6,503 nt of DNA, taken from the NCBI GenBank assembly GCA_045598845.1, contig JAZRUY010000189.1:1-6503 (forward strand), written 5' to 3'. A program made the position numbers and the translations under genes. Below are positions 1 to 5,563 of the stretch, in pieces. Positions within the stretch are counted from its first letter, which is position 1. Every line of letters begins with the position of its first letter. The notes below the pieces were generated by a model. It was given only the letters and a program-made list of their open reading frames with translations. It did not search any database and had not been told where the DNA came from. Origin of the DNA: JAZRUY01 sp045598845. Lineage in GTDB: Bacteria; Verrucomicrobiota; Lentisphaeria; Victivallales; Victivallaceae.

Positions 1-1223
1 CACTTGACCAGCTGCGGATCCGGCGCGACCGGAGTCTTGCCGAAATATCCGAGCACCATTTTGCCGTAGCCCTTGGGATCCATCTTCCAGGAACCGTCCG
101 CATTCCTGCCCATTACGGCATTGCGGAAAGCCTGCTGGAAATAGAACTGGGACACCGGGGTGACGCTGGTGCCGAAACCGCCGCGGGCGACCACTTCGCG
201 CATCTCCGCGATGCAGGCGTCGTATTTGTCGAGGCAGTTGTTGTCGCGCATCATCTGGGTGTTGGCGGTCAGCGCGCCGCCCGGCATCGGGCTGAAGATG
301 ATTTCGGGCGAAACCTGCATGGATTCCGGCGGCATGAAATACTTGGACATGCACTTCTTGAATATCTTTTCAACGCCGAGAATCTTCTCCGGATCAATGT
401 CCAGAGTATAGTCCGGATCGCCGTCGAGCACATGGTACATGGTGAGGATATCCGCCTCGCAGGTGCCGCCGGAGAGCGGCGCCATCGCCAGATCGATCAC
501 ATCGGCGCCGCCGCGGATGGCGGCCAGATTGCAGGCCACCGCGCCGCCGGCGGTGTCGTGGGTGTGGAACTGGATCTCCTTGACTCCGGCCCCGAATGTC
601 GAATCGAGCAGCCCGCGCGCCATCTTGACGGTCCGGTAAACCGTGGCCGGCTTACTGGTGCCAGAGGCGTCTTTGAAAGCAAGGGAATCGAACGGAATGC
701 CGCTGGCGATGATCTCTTTGAGCCGGTCGATGTAGAATTCCGGAGTATGGGCGTAAGACTCCTGAAGATTGGGCGCCAGCCCCATCATGGTTACGGTAAC
801 CTGATGTTTCAGACCGTATTTGGCGATGGCGCGGCCGGAGACATCCAGATTGCGCACATCGTTGAGCGCGTCGAAGTTGCGGATGGTGGTGATGCCGTGT
901 TTCTTGAACAACTTGGCGTGCAGATCGATGATGTCGCTGGACTGGCTGGAAAGGCCGACCACGTTTACACCGCGGGAGAGTGTCTGCAGATTGACATCCG
1001 GACCGACGATCTGACGCCAGCGGTCCATTTCCTCGAAAGCGTTTTCCTGAGTGTAGAAAAACAGGCTCTGGAACCGGGCTCCGCCGCCGATTTCAATATA
1101 GTCGATTCCCGCCTTGGCCGCCGCCTCCAGCGCGGGGGCGAAATCATCGGTTTTGGCGCGGGCGCCGATGCAGGACTGGAAGCCGTCGCGGAACGAGCAG
1201 TCCATGAATTTGATTTTCTTCAT
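1..1223 (-). CDS. oadA: Oxaloacetate decarboxylase alpha subunit / pyruvate carboxylase subunit B-like carboxyltransferase, 3'-partial
   Basis: 407 codons are visible before the gene leaves the left edge. The family moves a carboxyl group between a 2-oxo acid (oxaloacetate/pyruvate) and enzyme-bound biotin. It was found by reading the minus strand, since no stop lies in the window. The N-terminus MKKIKFMDCSFRDGFQS matches the family pattern MxKIxxxDTTLRDAHQS. Expected catalytic residues are present: R12, D13 and Q16; R84 (SRGVN); the lysine normally carboxylated, K184 (AFKDASG); metal-ligand histidines H220 and H222 (FHTHDTAG); and T355 in VTPVSQ. FDALNDVRNL (117-126) is also typical, and YFGKTP (393-398) marks the second conserved OadA domain. 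The biotin-carrier domain, if fused, would lie beyond the edge. Several signatures diverge from textbook OadA: RDGFQS for RDAHQS and GGTCEADI for the usual TSQP stretch. The order oadG then oadA favours a Na+-pump decarboxylase over pyruvate carboxylase. The exact substrate is unproven. Confidence 0.87.
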   Translation of the reverse strand, partial: MKKIKFMDCSFRDGFQSCIGARAKTDDFAPALEAAAKAGIDYIEIGGGARFQSLFFYTQENAFEEMDRWRQIVGPDVNLQTLSRGVNVVGLSSQSSDIIDLHAKLFKKHGITTIRNFDALNDVRNLDVSGRAIAKYGLKHQVTVTMMGLAPNLQESYAHTPEFYIDRLKEIIASGIPFDSLAFKDASGTSKPATVYRTVKMARGLLDSTFGAGVKEIQFHTHDTAGGAVACNLAAIRGGADVIDLAMAPLSGGTCEADILTMYHVLDGDPDYTLDIDPEKILGVEKIFKKCMSKYFMPPESMQVSPEIIFSPMPGGALTANTQMMRDNNCLDKYDACIAEMREVVARGGFGTSVTPVSQFYFQQAFRNAVMGRNADGSWKMDPKGYGKMVLGYFGKTPVAPDPQLVK

Positions 1224-1294
1224 TGTTCAGTTCTCCGTATTATTTATTTTTCACACGATATTCAGGATTCAGATTGCTGATTCACGGCAGCCGT
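1224..1294 (-). promoter_or_regulatory. oadG-oadA spacer: oadA ribosome binding site with upstream A/T-rich leader
   Basis: This 71-nt gap is the longest in the minus-strand cluster. Read on the minus strand it holds GGAG (1233-1236), nine bases before the oadA ATG, preceded by an A/T-only tract (1238-1251) that could act as a translation enhancer. At the 5' end, overlapping the oadG stop, GCCG-GTAAA-CGGC can form a four-base-pair hairpin with the TAA in its loop. There is no U-run after it, so it does not look like an intrinsic terminator. The ribosome site is clear; the roles of hairpin and A/T tract are inference. Confidence 0.5.
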
Positions 1295-1528
1295 TTACCG
1301 GCGGCTCATCTCCACCGCGGCGACCGCGGCGGCGGCCAGCGCCGAATCATCGGCGGCGGCCGGTTTTTTGATTTCCTGCTTGGGCGGCTCCAGCAAACCG
1401 GCATAGGGCTCCAGCGCCCGCCGCAGCAGTTTCATCGAAAAAATCATAAAAATCAGAAAGACATAGACCATGCCCATGCCCATCACCATCAGCTGCAGAC
1501 CGTCCTGCAGCAATTTAAGTTTGTCCAT
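1295..1528 (-). CDS. oadG: Oxaloacetate decarboxylase gamma subunit family protein (OadG)
   Basis: This 77-residue small membrane protein has the OadG layout: a short N-terminus (MDKLKLLQDGLQL), a single glycine/methionine-rich membrane helix at about residues 11-33 (LMVMGMGMVYVFLIFMIF), a basic juxtamembrane stretch (KLLRR, 33-37), a proline/lysine-rich linker and an alanine-rich C-terminal helix (62-74). In the Na+-translocating decarboxylases the gamma subunit holds the alpha subunit to the membrane pump (beta subunit) and aids assembly. Its position directly before oadA supports the call, because short membrane proteins alone are weak evidence. A C-terminal histidine cluster, reported to bind metal in some enterobacterial OadG proteins, is not seen. 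The ATG lies inside the last codons of birA with AGGAG six bases upstream, so translation is probably coupled to birA. Confidence 0.82.
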   Translation of the reverse strand: MDKLKLLQDGLQLMVMGMGMVYVFLIFMIFSMKLLRRALEPYAGLLEPPKQEIKKPAAADDSALAAAAVAAVEMSRR

Positions 1529-2336
1529 TTACCGCTCCTGTTTCGGATTGTTTTATACCGGCTAATTTAGCGTTAATCTGTTCAAAATCGATCTTTCCGC
1601 GGTCGATATGCACATCGCCGCAGCCGAACGTCACGAGCCCTTCGCCGCCGCGGAACAGCATCCGGCCGCATGAGTCGATATCCTCAAATATCCCGTCCAG
1701 CATTTCCCCGGCCGGGGTTTCGATGCTTATTTTCTCTCCGCGCAGCAAATTGTACCGGCGCCATTCCGAGAGAATTTCCATCGGCGCATTTAAATAAGAA
1801 ATATAGCACTTAAAGATTTGTTCCGCTATGTTTCGCGCCATTAAATCCGGATTAAATTCCCGGCCGCAGAAACGGCTCAGCGATTCCGCCGGCTGACCGG
1901 CCGCGGCCAGTTCCGCTTCGTTCATATTCAGATTGATTCCGGCACCGGCCGCGGCGCCGGTAATCCGTCCGCCGGTATATTCAACCCCTTCGCAGAGAAT
2001 GCCGCCCAGCTTCCGGCCGTTGACATACAGATCGTTGGGCCACTTGAGATAACACGGAAGCCCGGGAACGGCTTCCGCCAGCGCCCGGAGAACAGCGATA
2101 CCGAGAACGGCGCCGCCGTGGAAACCATCGTGGAGATTTTTGAAAACCGCGGTACCGGCGAAACATTTCCCGGCCGGCGACAGCCAGCGCCGCCCCGTCC
2201 GCCCGCGTCCGGCGGTCTGACAGCGGGCGCAGACCGTCTGCCCGTCGGACAGTCCGGAATAATGCTCTTTGGCATAACTGTTGGTTGAAGGAACCTCGTC
2301 CAGCAACACCGGAGAATGATACCGCGGGAGATTCAT
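1515..2336 (-). CDS. birA: Biotin--[acetyl-CoA-carboxylase] ligase, monofunctional (no HTH domain)
   Basis: This 273-residue enzyme activates biotin with ATP to biotinyl-AMP and transfers it to a lysine of a biotin-carrier domain. Diagnostic motifs appear in order: STN (17-19), QTAGRGRTGRRW (40-51, the adenylate-binding loop), KWPNDL (98-103), KLGGIL (109-114, with the conserved lysine K109) and GINLN (133-137). A C-terminal SH3-like domain follows (about 200-245, ending near GDVHID) with a roughly 30-residue tail. The catalytic domain begins at once, with no room for the N-terminal helix-turn-helix of E. coli BirA (321 aa), so it should not be a biotin-operon repressor. The ATG is the only candidate start: the in-frame TAG of the permease is 12 codons upstream and no ATG, GTG or TTG lies between. 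No clear Shine-Dalgarno precedes it. The stop overlaps oadG by 14 nt. Part of the gene (about 1780-1860) is more AT-rich than its neighbours. Its place beside oadG/oadA points to the decarboxylase biotin domain as a client. Confidence 0.93.
   Translation of the reverse strand: MNLPRYHSPVLLDEVPSTNSYAKEHYSGLSDGQTVCARCQTAGRGRTGRRWLSPAGKCFAGTAVFKNLHDGFHGGAVLGIAVLRALAEAVPGLPCYLKWPNDLYVNGRKLGGILCEGVEYTGGRITGAAAGAGINLNMNEAELAAAGQPAESLSRFCGREFNPDLMARNIAEQIFKCYISYLNAPMEILSEWRRYNLLRGEKISIETPAGEMLDGIFEDIDSCGRMLFRGGEGLVTFGCGDVHIDRGKIDFEQINAKLAGIKQSETGAVNGQT
1535..1539 (-). promoter_or_regulatory. oadG ribosome binding site inside the birA 3' end
   Basis: AGGAG on the minus strand sits six bases before the oadG ATG and wholly within the birA reading frame. 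Ribosomes finishing birA pass over it and stop 12-14 bases past the oadG start codon. This is the classic arrangement for translational coupling; the coupling itself is inferred. Confidence 0.65.
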
Positions 2337-2369
2337 AGTTGTATGCCGGCGGAGCGGACCTGAGAAACG

Positions 2370-3341
2370 CTACACCCGGACATCACCGGCGGCCTCGCGG
2401 TTCTGGAACAGCGCCACCGCCCACATCGTGCACATGCCGATGTAGATCAAGGTGTAAAAAGCGCAGCCGGCGAGGTAGGATGCCGGGATGGACTGCCCGG
2501 AGGCGATCGCATCGGCCAGCCAGAAATACTGCCAGTTGGGCAGCAAGGCGTACAGCGCGCCGAAAAGCACATGCAGAAACTGCGAATCTGGCATGGTTTC
2601 AATCAGCCTGGCATAGAGATAACTGGACACCATCCCGAGAAAGAACATGCAGGAACACAGCACCAGATTGGCGATCACATCAGCCCGGACGGCGAACGCG
2701 GTTGCGAAAGTGCCCATGATCACCGCCGCCAGCTGAATCAGCACCAGCGCCTTGCAGAAATCCGCCATGGAAATATACGGAGCCGGGCGGAAAATCAGAC
2801 ACCAGACACCGAGCAGCGGCATAAGCGCCGCCAGCCAGTAAACGGATATTTCCGGAAAAGAGCCGCCGCGCCAGAAATTGACCACCATGCCGGCGACGCA
2901 GGCGAGCACGACAACTCCGCACTGCATGCCGTACAGCCCGGAATCCCAGTGGAACTGGTCGGTGGCGACATATACGGAAACCACCGAAGCGGAATTGCAG
3001 ATGAATATGAACACCGTTACCGCCGCAAGGATGCCGATGAGCTTGCCGACGATGAATACCCAGCGGAACACCGGCTTGGAGAGCAGCAGCAGCACGGTGC
3101 CGTTGCGCATTTCGCGCGCCACGGTGTGCGAAGCGCACAACACCGCCGCCACCATGCCGAACAACAGACCGGTGGCCATGGCGCTGTCGACCACCAGTTT
3201 CAGCTGGTCATCCATCACGAACAATGCCGCCGGAGGGAGATTGGCGATCAGCAGCACCGCCGCCAGCAGCATCAGAAAATACACCGGCTCGCGGACGGAT
3301 TCGCGGAAAGCGTTAACCGCTATCTTGATGAAATTCAGCAT
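2370..3341 (-). CDS. ABC-2 type transporter permease protein
   Basis: This is a 323-residue polytopic inner-membrane protein. I count about eight or nine hydrophobic segments, near residues 20-42, 53-73, 93-118, 139-157, 165-184, 197-219, 223-245, 256-276 and 289-312. The stretch after the second segment, REMRNGTVLLLLSKPVFR (76-93), matches the coupling region seen in ABC-2 permeases (E...GT...LLSKPV.R...GK). The C-terminus ...ALFQNREA is also typical. Such permeases pair with a separate ATP-binding protein to export or move an unknown substrate. No ATPase gene is visible here: the upstream neighbour encodes a secreted protein and the downstream one is birA. AAAGGAG five bases before the ATG supports the start. 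A 33-nt gap separates it from each neighbour on the same strand, suggesting co-transcription. Family assignment is good; substrate and partner are unknown. Confidence 0.83.
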   Translation of the reverse strand: MLNFIKIAVNAFRESVREPVYFLMLLAAVLLIANLPPAALFVMDDQLKLVVDSAMATGLLFGMVAAVLCASHTVAREMRNGTVLLLLSKPVFRWVFIVGKLIGILAAVTVFIFICNSASVVSVYVATDQFHWDSGLYGMQCGVVVLACVAGMVVNFWRGGSFPEISVYWLAALMPLLGVWCLIFRPAPYISMADFCKALVLIQLAAVIMGTFATAFAVRADVIANLVLCSCMFFLGMVSSYLYARLIETMPDSQFLHVLFGALYALLPNWQYFWLADAIASGQSIPASYLAGCAFYTLIYIGMCTMWAVALFQNREAAGDVRV

Positions 3342-3374
3342 ATCTGCTCCTTTGCCGCCGTCCGCCGGAAGGGG

Positions 3375-3971
3375 TTACTCGGTAACGGGGATCTCTTCCG
3401 CCGCGGATTCAGCCGGGGATTCTTCGGCGGTATCCTCCTGATTGTAAGTGCCGCCGATGCGGTTGGGGTTGCGCATTTCCGGATTCAACTTGCGGAAATT
3501 GGAACCGAGATTGTTGAGATTCAGCATAAAAGTGAGTTCATCGGCGATCAGTTCCCAGCTTTTCCCCTCAATGCGCATAAACGGAATATTGCCGATTTCA
3601 TTGCGGAACAGTTCAACGTAACTTGACGACACATAGCGCTCGTCGCCCAGAATGATGATACGGCGGGGGCTGAGCTGCTTGAGCCGGCTGCCGAGAGTTT
3701 CGGGCGTCATTTCATAACCGGCGCCGCCCTTGGGAGGCAGCCAGATGATTTTGCTGTCACCGGTTTCGGCGGCCGGCAACAGCAGGTAAGACTGCCGGCT
3801 CTCGGTCTGAATCAGTTCAGCTATCAGCCGGGGGCTCTTGTAATTACCGGTGACGATCAGGGTTTCCGGACGGCGTTTCGCCCCGCTGGCGAGCCAGGAG
3901 CCGGCGCAGACGGAAAAAGTTAAAACCCCGAGCATAAACAGAACCGAGCAGACTTTAATTACAGAACGCAT
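3375..3971 (-). CDS. Secreted or periplasmic protein of unknown function
   Basis: I do not recognise this 198-residue protein. The N-terminus has a short basic start (MRSVIK), a hydrophobic core (about 7-22) and a plausible signal-peptidase site after A23 (VCA/G). The residues before C22 (F-S-V) do not make a lipobox. The mature part holds two similar strand-helix units: TLIVTGNY followed by SPRLIAELIQ (37-54) and RRIIILGDERYV followed by SSSYVELFRNEI (103-126), suggesting a small alpha/beta fold. An Asn-rich stretch (151-174) precedes a very acidic, Glu/Ala/Ser-rich tail (179-198) that is probably disordered. The start is well supported by AGGAGG eight bases upstream. It is the first gene of the minus-strand cluster, 33 nt before the ABC-2 permease, so it may be an extracytoplasmic partner of that transporter. 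This is inference from position only. Confidence 0.8.
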   Translation of the reverse strand: MRSVIKVCSVLFMLGVLTFSVCAGSWLASGAKRRPETLIVTGNYKSPRLIAELIQTESRQSYLLLPAAETGDSKIIWLPPKGGAGYEMTPETLGSRLKQLSPRRIIILGDERYVSSSYVELFRNEIGNIPFMRIEGKSWELIADELTFMLNLNNLGSNFRKLNPEMRNPNRIGGTYNQEDTAEESPAESAAEEIPVTE

Positions 3972-3979
3972 TTTCCGAA

Positions 3980-3985
3980 CCTCCT
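3980..3985 (-). promoter_or_regulatory. Strong Shine-Dalgarno of the first cluster gene
   Basis: A full AGGAGG on the minus strand lies eight bases before the ATG of the secreted-protein gene. It is the strongest ribosome site in the window and fixes the start at 3971. Confidence 0.75.
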
Positions 3986-4012
3986 ACACTTGAACCGAGG
4001 ATGACACGACAG

Positions 4013-4036
4013 TACAATTATCTACAATATGAACAA
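4013..4036. repeat. Short phased repeat TACAAT / TACAAT / ACAA
   Basis: TACAAT occurs at 4013-4018 and again at 4023-4028, exactly one helical turn apart, and a third ACAA follows at 4033-4036. The repeats lie between the candidate minus-strand -10 and the start codon, where a bound protein could affect transcription. With units this short and a locally AT-rich background, chance is a fair alternative. Confidence 0.3.
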
Positions 4037-4064
4037 ATATAACCGCGGAGCAGCGGAGGCGCAA
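4036..4064 (-). promoter_or_regulatory. Candidate sigma70-type promoter for the minus-strand cluster
   Basis: On the minus strand TTGCGC (4059-4064) and TATATT (4036-4041) are separated by 17 bases, placing a transcript start near 4029 and a leader of roughly 58 nt before the ATG. The -10 is good and the -35 poor (three of six matches). An exact TTGACA also lies further upstream (4095-4100) but has no decent -10 at 16-18 bases. Some promoter must lie in this divergent gap; this particular choice is tentative. Confidence 0.35.
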
Positions 4065-4093
4065 ATAAAAACCGCTATTTTTACAAATCACCC

Positions 4094-4127
4094 TTGTCAA
4101 AAAAAACCGGGAGAGGCAAGTTATACA
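4094..4127 (+). promoter_or_regulatory. Possible promoter elements for the plus-strand formyltransferase-like gene
   Basis: On the plus strand TTGTCA (4094-4099) resembles a -35 box and TATACA (4122-4127) a -10 box, but the 22-base spacing is longer than normal, so at most the -10 may be real. It would start transcription near 4134, about 30 nt before the ATG. The same TTGTCAA reads TTGACAA on the other strand. A GGAG (4153-4156) nine bases before the ATG is a reasonable ribosome site. Confidence 0.25.
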
Positions 4128-4165
4128 ACCGTAACCCTGAGATATAAAACACGGAGACAGGTAAA

Positions 4166-5050
4166 ATGCGACCGTTATTCCGCACCGCCGGCGCAACGCC
4201 GACGGCGGCGATTTTCATGAGCGGGGCAGGCAGCAACGCAAGACATATTCTGGAACAACTCGCGGCGGCGGAAGTTCCGCCTTTCCGCATCAGTTTTATT
4301 TTCACCGATGCGCCGCGGCAGTCGCAGGCGGCGGCTCTGGCAAAGGAATTCCGTCTGCCGGCGCGCAGTCTGGATATCCGGCGGTTTTACGCCGACCGGG
4401 GAGAACCGGTGATAACCCTGAACACTCCGGAGCGGCGGCGGCTGCGCGACGAGTGGACGGATGAAGTACGCGGCATCGCGGCGGCCGACCGGCCGGATTT
4501 CATCATCATGGCCGGTTTTGTGCCGCTGTGCAATATCGCCGCAGACTACCCGTGTCTGAATGTGCATCCGGGGGATTTGACCGCGGAGCGGGACGGCCGG
4601 CGGATTTTCGCCGGGCTGCATTTCAAACCGGTGGAACGGGCGATTATCGAGCGCGGCAGGTTGCGTTCAAGCGTGATTCTGGTACAGCCTTTTTCCGGCG
4701 ATGCCGCCGGAGACGCGGATGCCGGTCCGATTTTGGGGGTGTCGCCGGAAATCCCCGCCGATTTATGCGGGTACACACCGGAGGAACTGCGCGCCGCGGA
4801 AACCCGCCGCCGCCCCGGTGTCAGGCCGGACGATATCCTGCGGCAGACGGCGCGGGTCAATGCGGAACGGCTGAAAAAAGCCGGAGATCATGCGGTTTTC
4901 TTTCCGGCTATTCTGGATTTCGCCGCCGGAAGATTCGGCACGGATGACCGCGGCGGACTGCTTTTCACCGGCGATAACGGCAAAATTGAAAAAATTCTGA
5001 CGGTGGAATACAGTGCGGACGGCCGGCGGAAACTCCTGCTCCGGGAGTGA
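4166..5050 (+). CDS. PurN-like formyltransferase-fold protein, enlarged
   Basis: This 294-residue protein resembles phosphoribosylglycinamide formyltransferase (PurN, about 200-215 aa), which formylates GAR using 10-formyl-tetrahydrofolate in purine synthesis. AIFMSGAGSNARHILEQL (15-32) corresponds to the first strand and the GSN phosphate-binding loop. FIIMAGFVPL (112-121) matches the PurN AGFM region. LNVHPGDL (131-138) keeps the catalytic Asn132 and His134, and DADAGPIL (183-190) keeps the catalytic Asp185 before GP. AGDHAVFFPAILDFAAGRF (239-257) resembles the PurN C-terminal helix. Differences: LTAERDGRRIFAG replaces the usual PSLLPxYxG loop, about 40 extra residues (roughly 192-230) separate the Asp motif from the last helix, and an extra beta-rich tail (260-294) follows. 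The start at 4166 keeps the first strand intact, which the later ATG at 4217 would cut. The gene is alone on its strand and converges on trmL. The fold is likely; the substrate need not be GAR. Confidence 0.75.
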   Translation: MRPLFRTAGATPTAAIFMSGAGSNARHILEQLAAAEVPPFRISFIFTDAPRQSQAAALAKEFRLPARSLDIRRFYADRGEPVITLNTPERRRLRDEWTDEVRGIAAADRPDFIIMAGFVPLCNIAADYPCLNVHPGDLTAERDGRRIFAGLHFKPVERAIIERGRLRSSVILVQPFSGDAAGDADAGPILGVSPEIPADLCGYTPEELRAAETRRRPGVRPDDILRQTARVNAERLKKAGDHAVFFPAILDFAAGRFGTDDRGGLLFTGDNGKIEKILTVEYSADGRRKLLLRE

Positions 5051-5077
5051 ATTCCGGAAGAAACGCGCAAAATATGT
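5051..5077. other. 27-base gap between convergent genes without a visible terminator
   Basis: The plus-strand formyltransferase-like gene and the minus-strand trmL end 27 bases apart. The gap contains an eight-base palindrome TTCCGGAA (5052-5059) but no GC hairpin followed by a U-run on either strand. Transcripts from both sides probably run into each other, or end by Rho or inside the facing gene. Confidence 0.4.
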
Positions 5078-5560
5078 TCAGCGGCGGCCGTTACCGTCCC
5101 ATCGGCACCGGTTCTGCCGTAAAGCCTCGTAGAGCACGATGCCGGCGGAGGTGGCGAGGTTGAGGCTGCGGGTAAAATCGCCCGGCATGGGAACCGTAAT
5201 CAGCCGGCCGCGGTAAACAGAGTAAAATTCCGGCGGCAGCCCGGCGGATTCCCTGCCGAACACCAGCCAGCAGCCCGGCGGATAAACGGCATCCCAGTAG
5301 CATTTTTCCCCTTTAGTGGAGGCGAACAGCAGTTCGGCTCCGGGATGACAATTCAAAAAATCCTCCCAGCCGGGATATACGGTCACATCGAGGCGCGGCC
5401 AGTAATCCATTCCCGCCCGGCGGAGATGTTTTTCATCCAGCGAGAATCCCAGCGGTTCGATCAGGTGCAGGCGGCAGCCGGTTTCCACGCACATTCTCCC
5501 GATACTGCCGGTATTCTGCGGAATTTCCGGCGCCACCAGCACGATGTTGAACGGTTCCAC
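5078..5560 (-). CDS. trmL: tRNA (cytidine(34)-2'-O)-methyltransferase TrmL (SPOUT family)
   Basis: This 160-residue SPOUT-fold enzyme (E. coli TrmL is 157) methylates the ribose 2'-OH of the wobble base in certain leucine tRNAs with S-adenosylmethionine. Family motifs are all present: NIVLVAPEIPQNTGSIGR (5-22) including the NTGxxxR motif with R22, LIEPLGFSLDEKHLRRAGMDY (33-53), FGRESAGLPPE (101-111) with the conserved Gly and Glu of the cofactor-binding knot, and VPMPGDF followed by RSLNLATSAGIVLYEAL (123-147) with S132 and N134. The start is GTG, not ATG: AAGGA lies seven bases upstream, and the protein begins at the usual place just before the first strand. Only three bases separate it from the stop of the upstream methyltransferase gene, so the two are co-transcribed and probably translationally coupled. 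The assignment is firm; tRNA specificity follows from the family. Confidence 0.93.
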   Translation of the reverse strand: MEPFNIVLVAPEIPQNTGSIGRMCVETGCRLHLIEPLGFSLDEKHLRRAGMDYWPRLDVTVYPGWEDFLNCHPGAELLFASTKGEKCYWDAVYPPGCWLVFGRESAGLPPEFYSVYRGRLITVPMPGDFTRSLNLATSAGIVLYEALRQNRCRWDGNGRR

Positions 5561-5563
5561 TGT

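Noticed and set aside
432..1280. Long plus-strand open frame (282 codons) opposite oadA
   Set aside because: It lies antisense to a protein with clear OadA motifs. Its translation has low-complexity, His/Gly/Asp-rich composition with no family motif. GC-rich third positions open such frames by chance.
1283..1306. Hairpin around the oadG stop as an intrinsic terminator
   Set aside because: The stem is only four base pairs and no U-run follows. oadA with its own ribosome site continues 71 nt later.
2571..3626. Plus-strand open frame of 351 codons opposite the permease and secreted-protein genes
   Set aside because: It spans two genes and a gap on the other strand, is rich in His/Gln/Arg, and shows no domain. 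The minus-strand genes have ribosome sites and sensible membrane or signal features.
3590..3690. Cell-wall-binding repeat 2 similarity (RIIILGDERYVSSSYVEL)
   Set aside because: It resembles that pattern loosely (strand, Gly, Ser, helix) but only one clear copy matches and the key GG is absent. Too weak to call a domain.
3885..3910. Lipoprotein signal in the secreted protein
   Set aside because: The residues before the cysteine at position 22 are F-S-V, not a lipobox. A normal signal-peptidase site after A23 fits better.
4095..4100. Perfect TTGACA on the minus strand as the main promoter -35
   Set aside because: At 16-18 bases downstream the hexamers are ATAGCG, TAGCGG and AGCGGT, which are poor -10 boxes. 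The TATATT further down is a better candidate.
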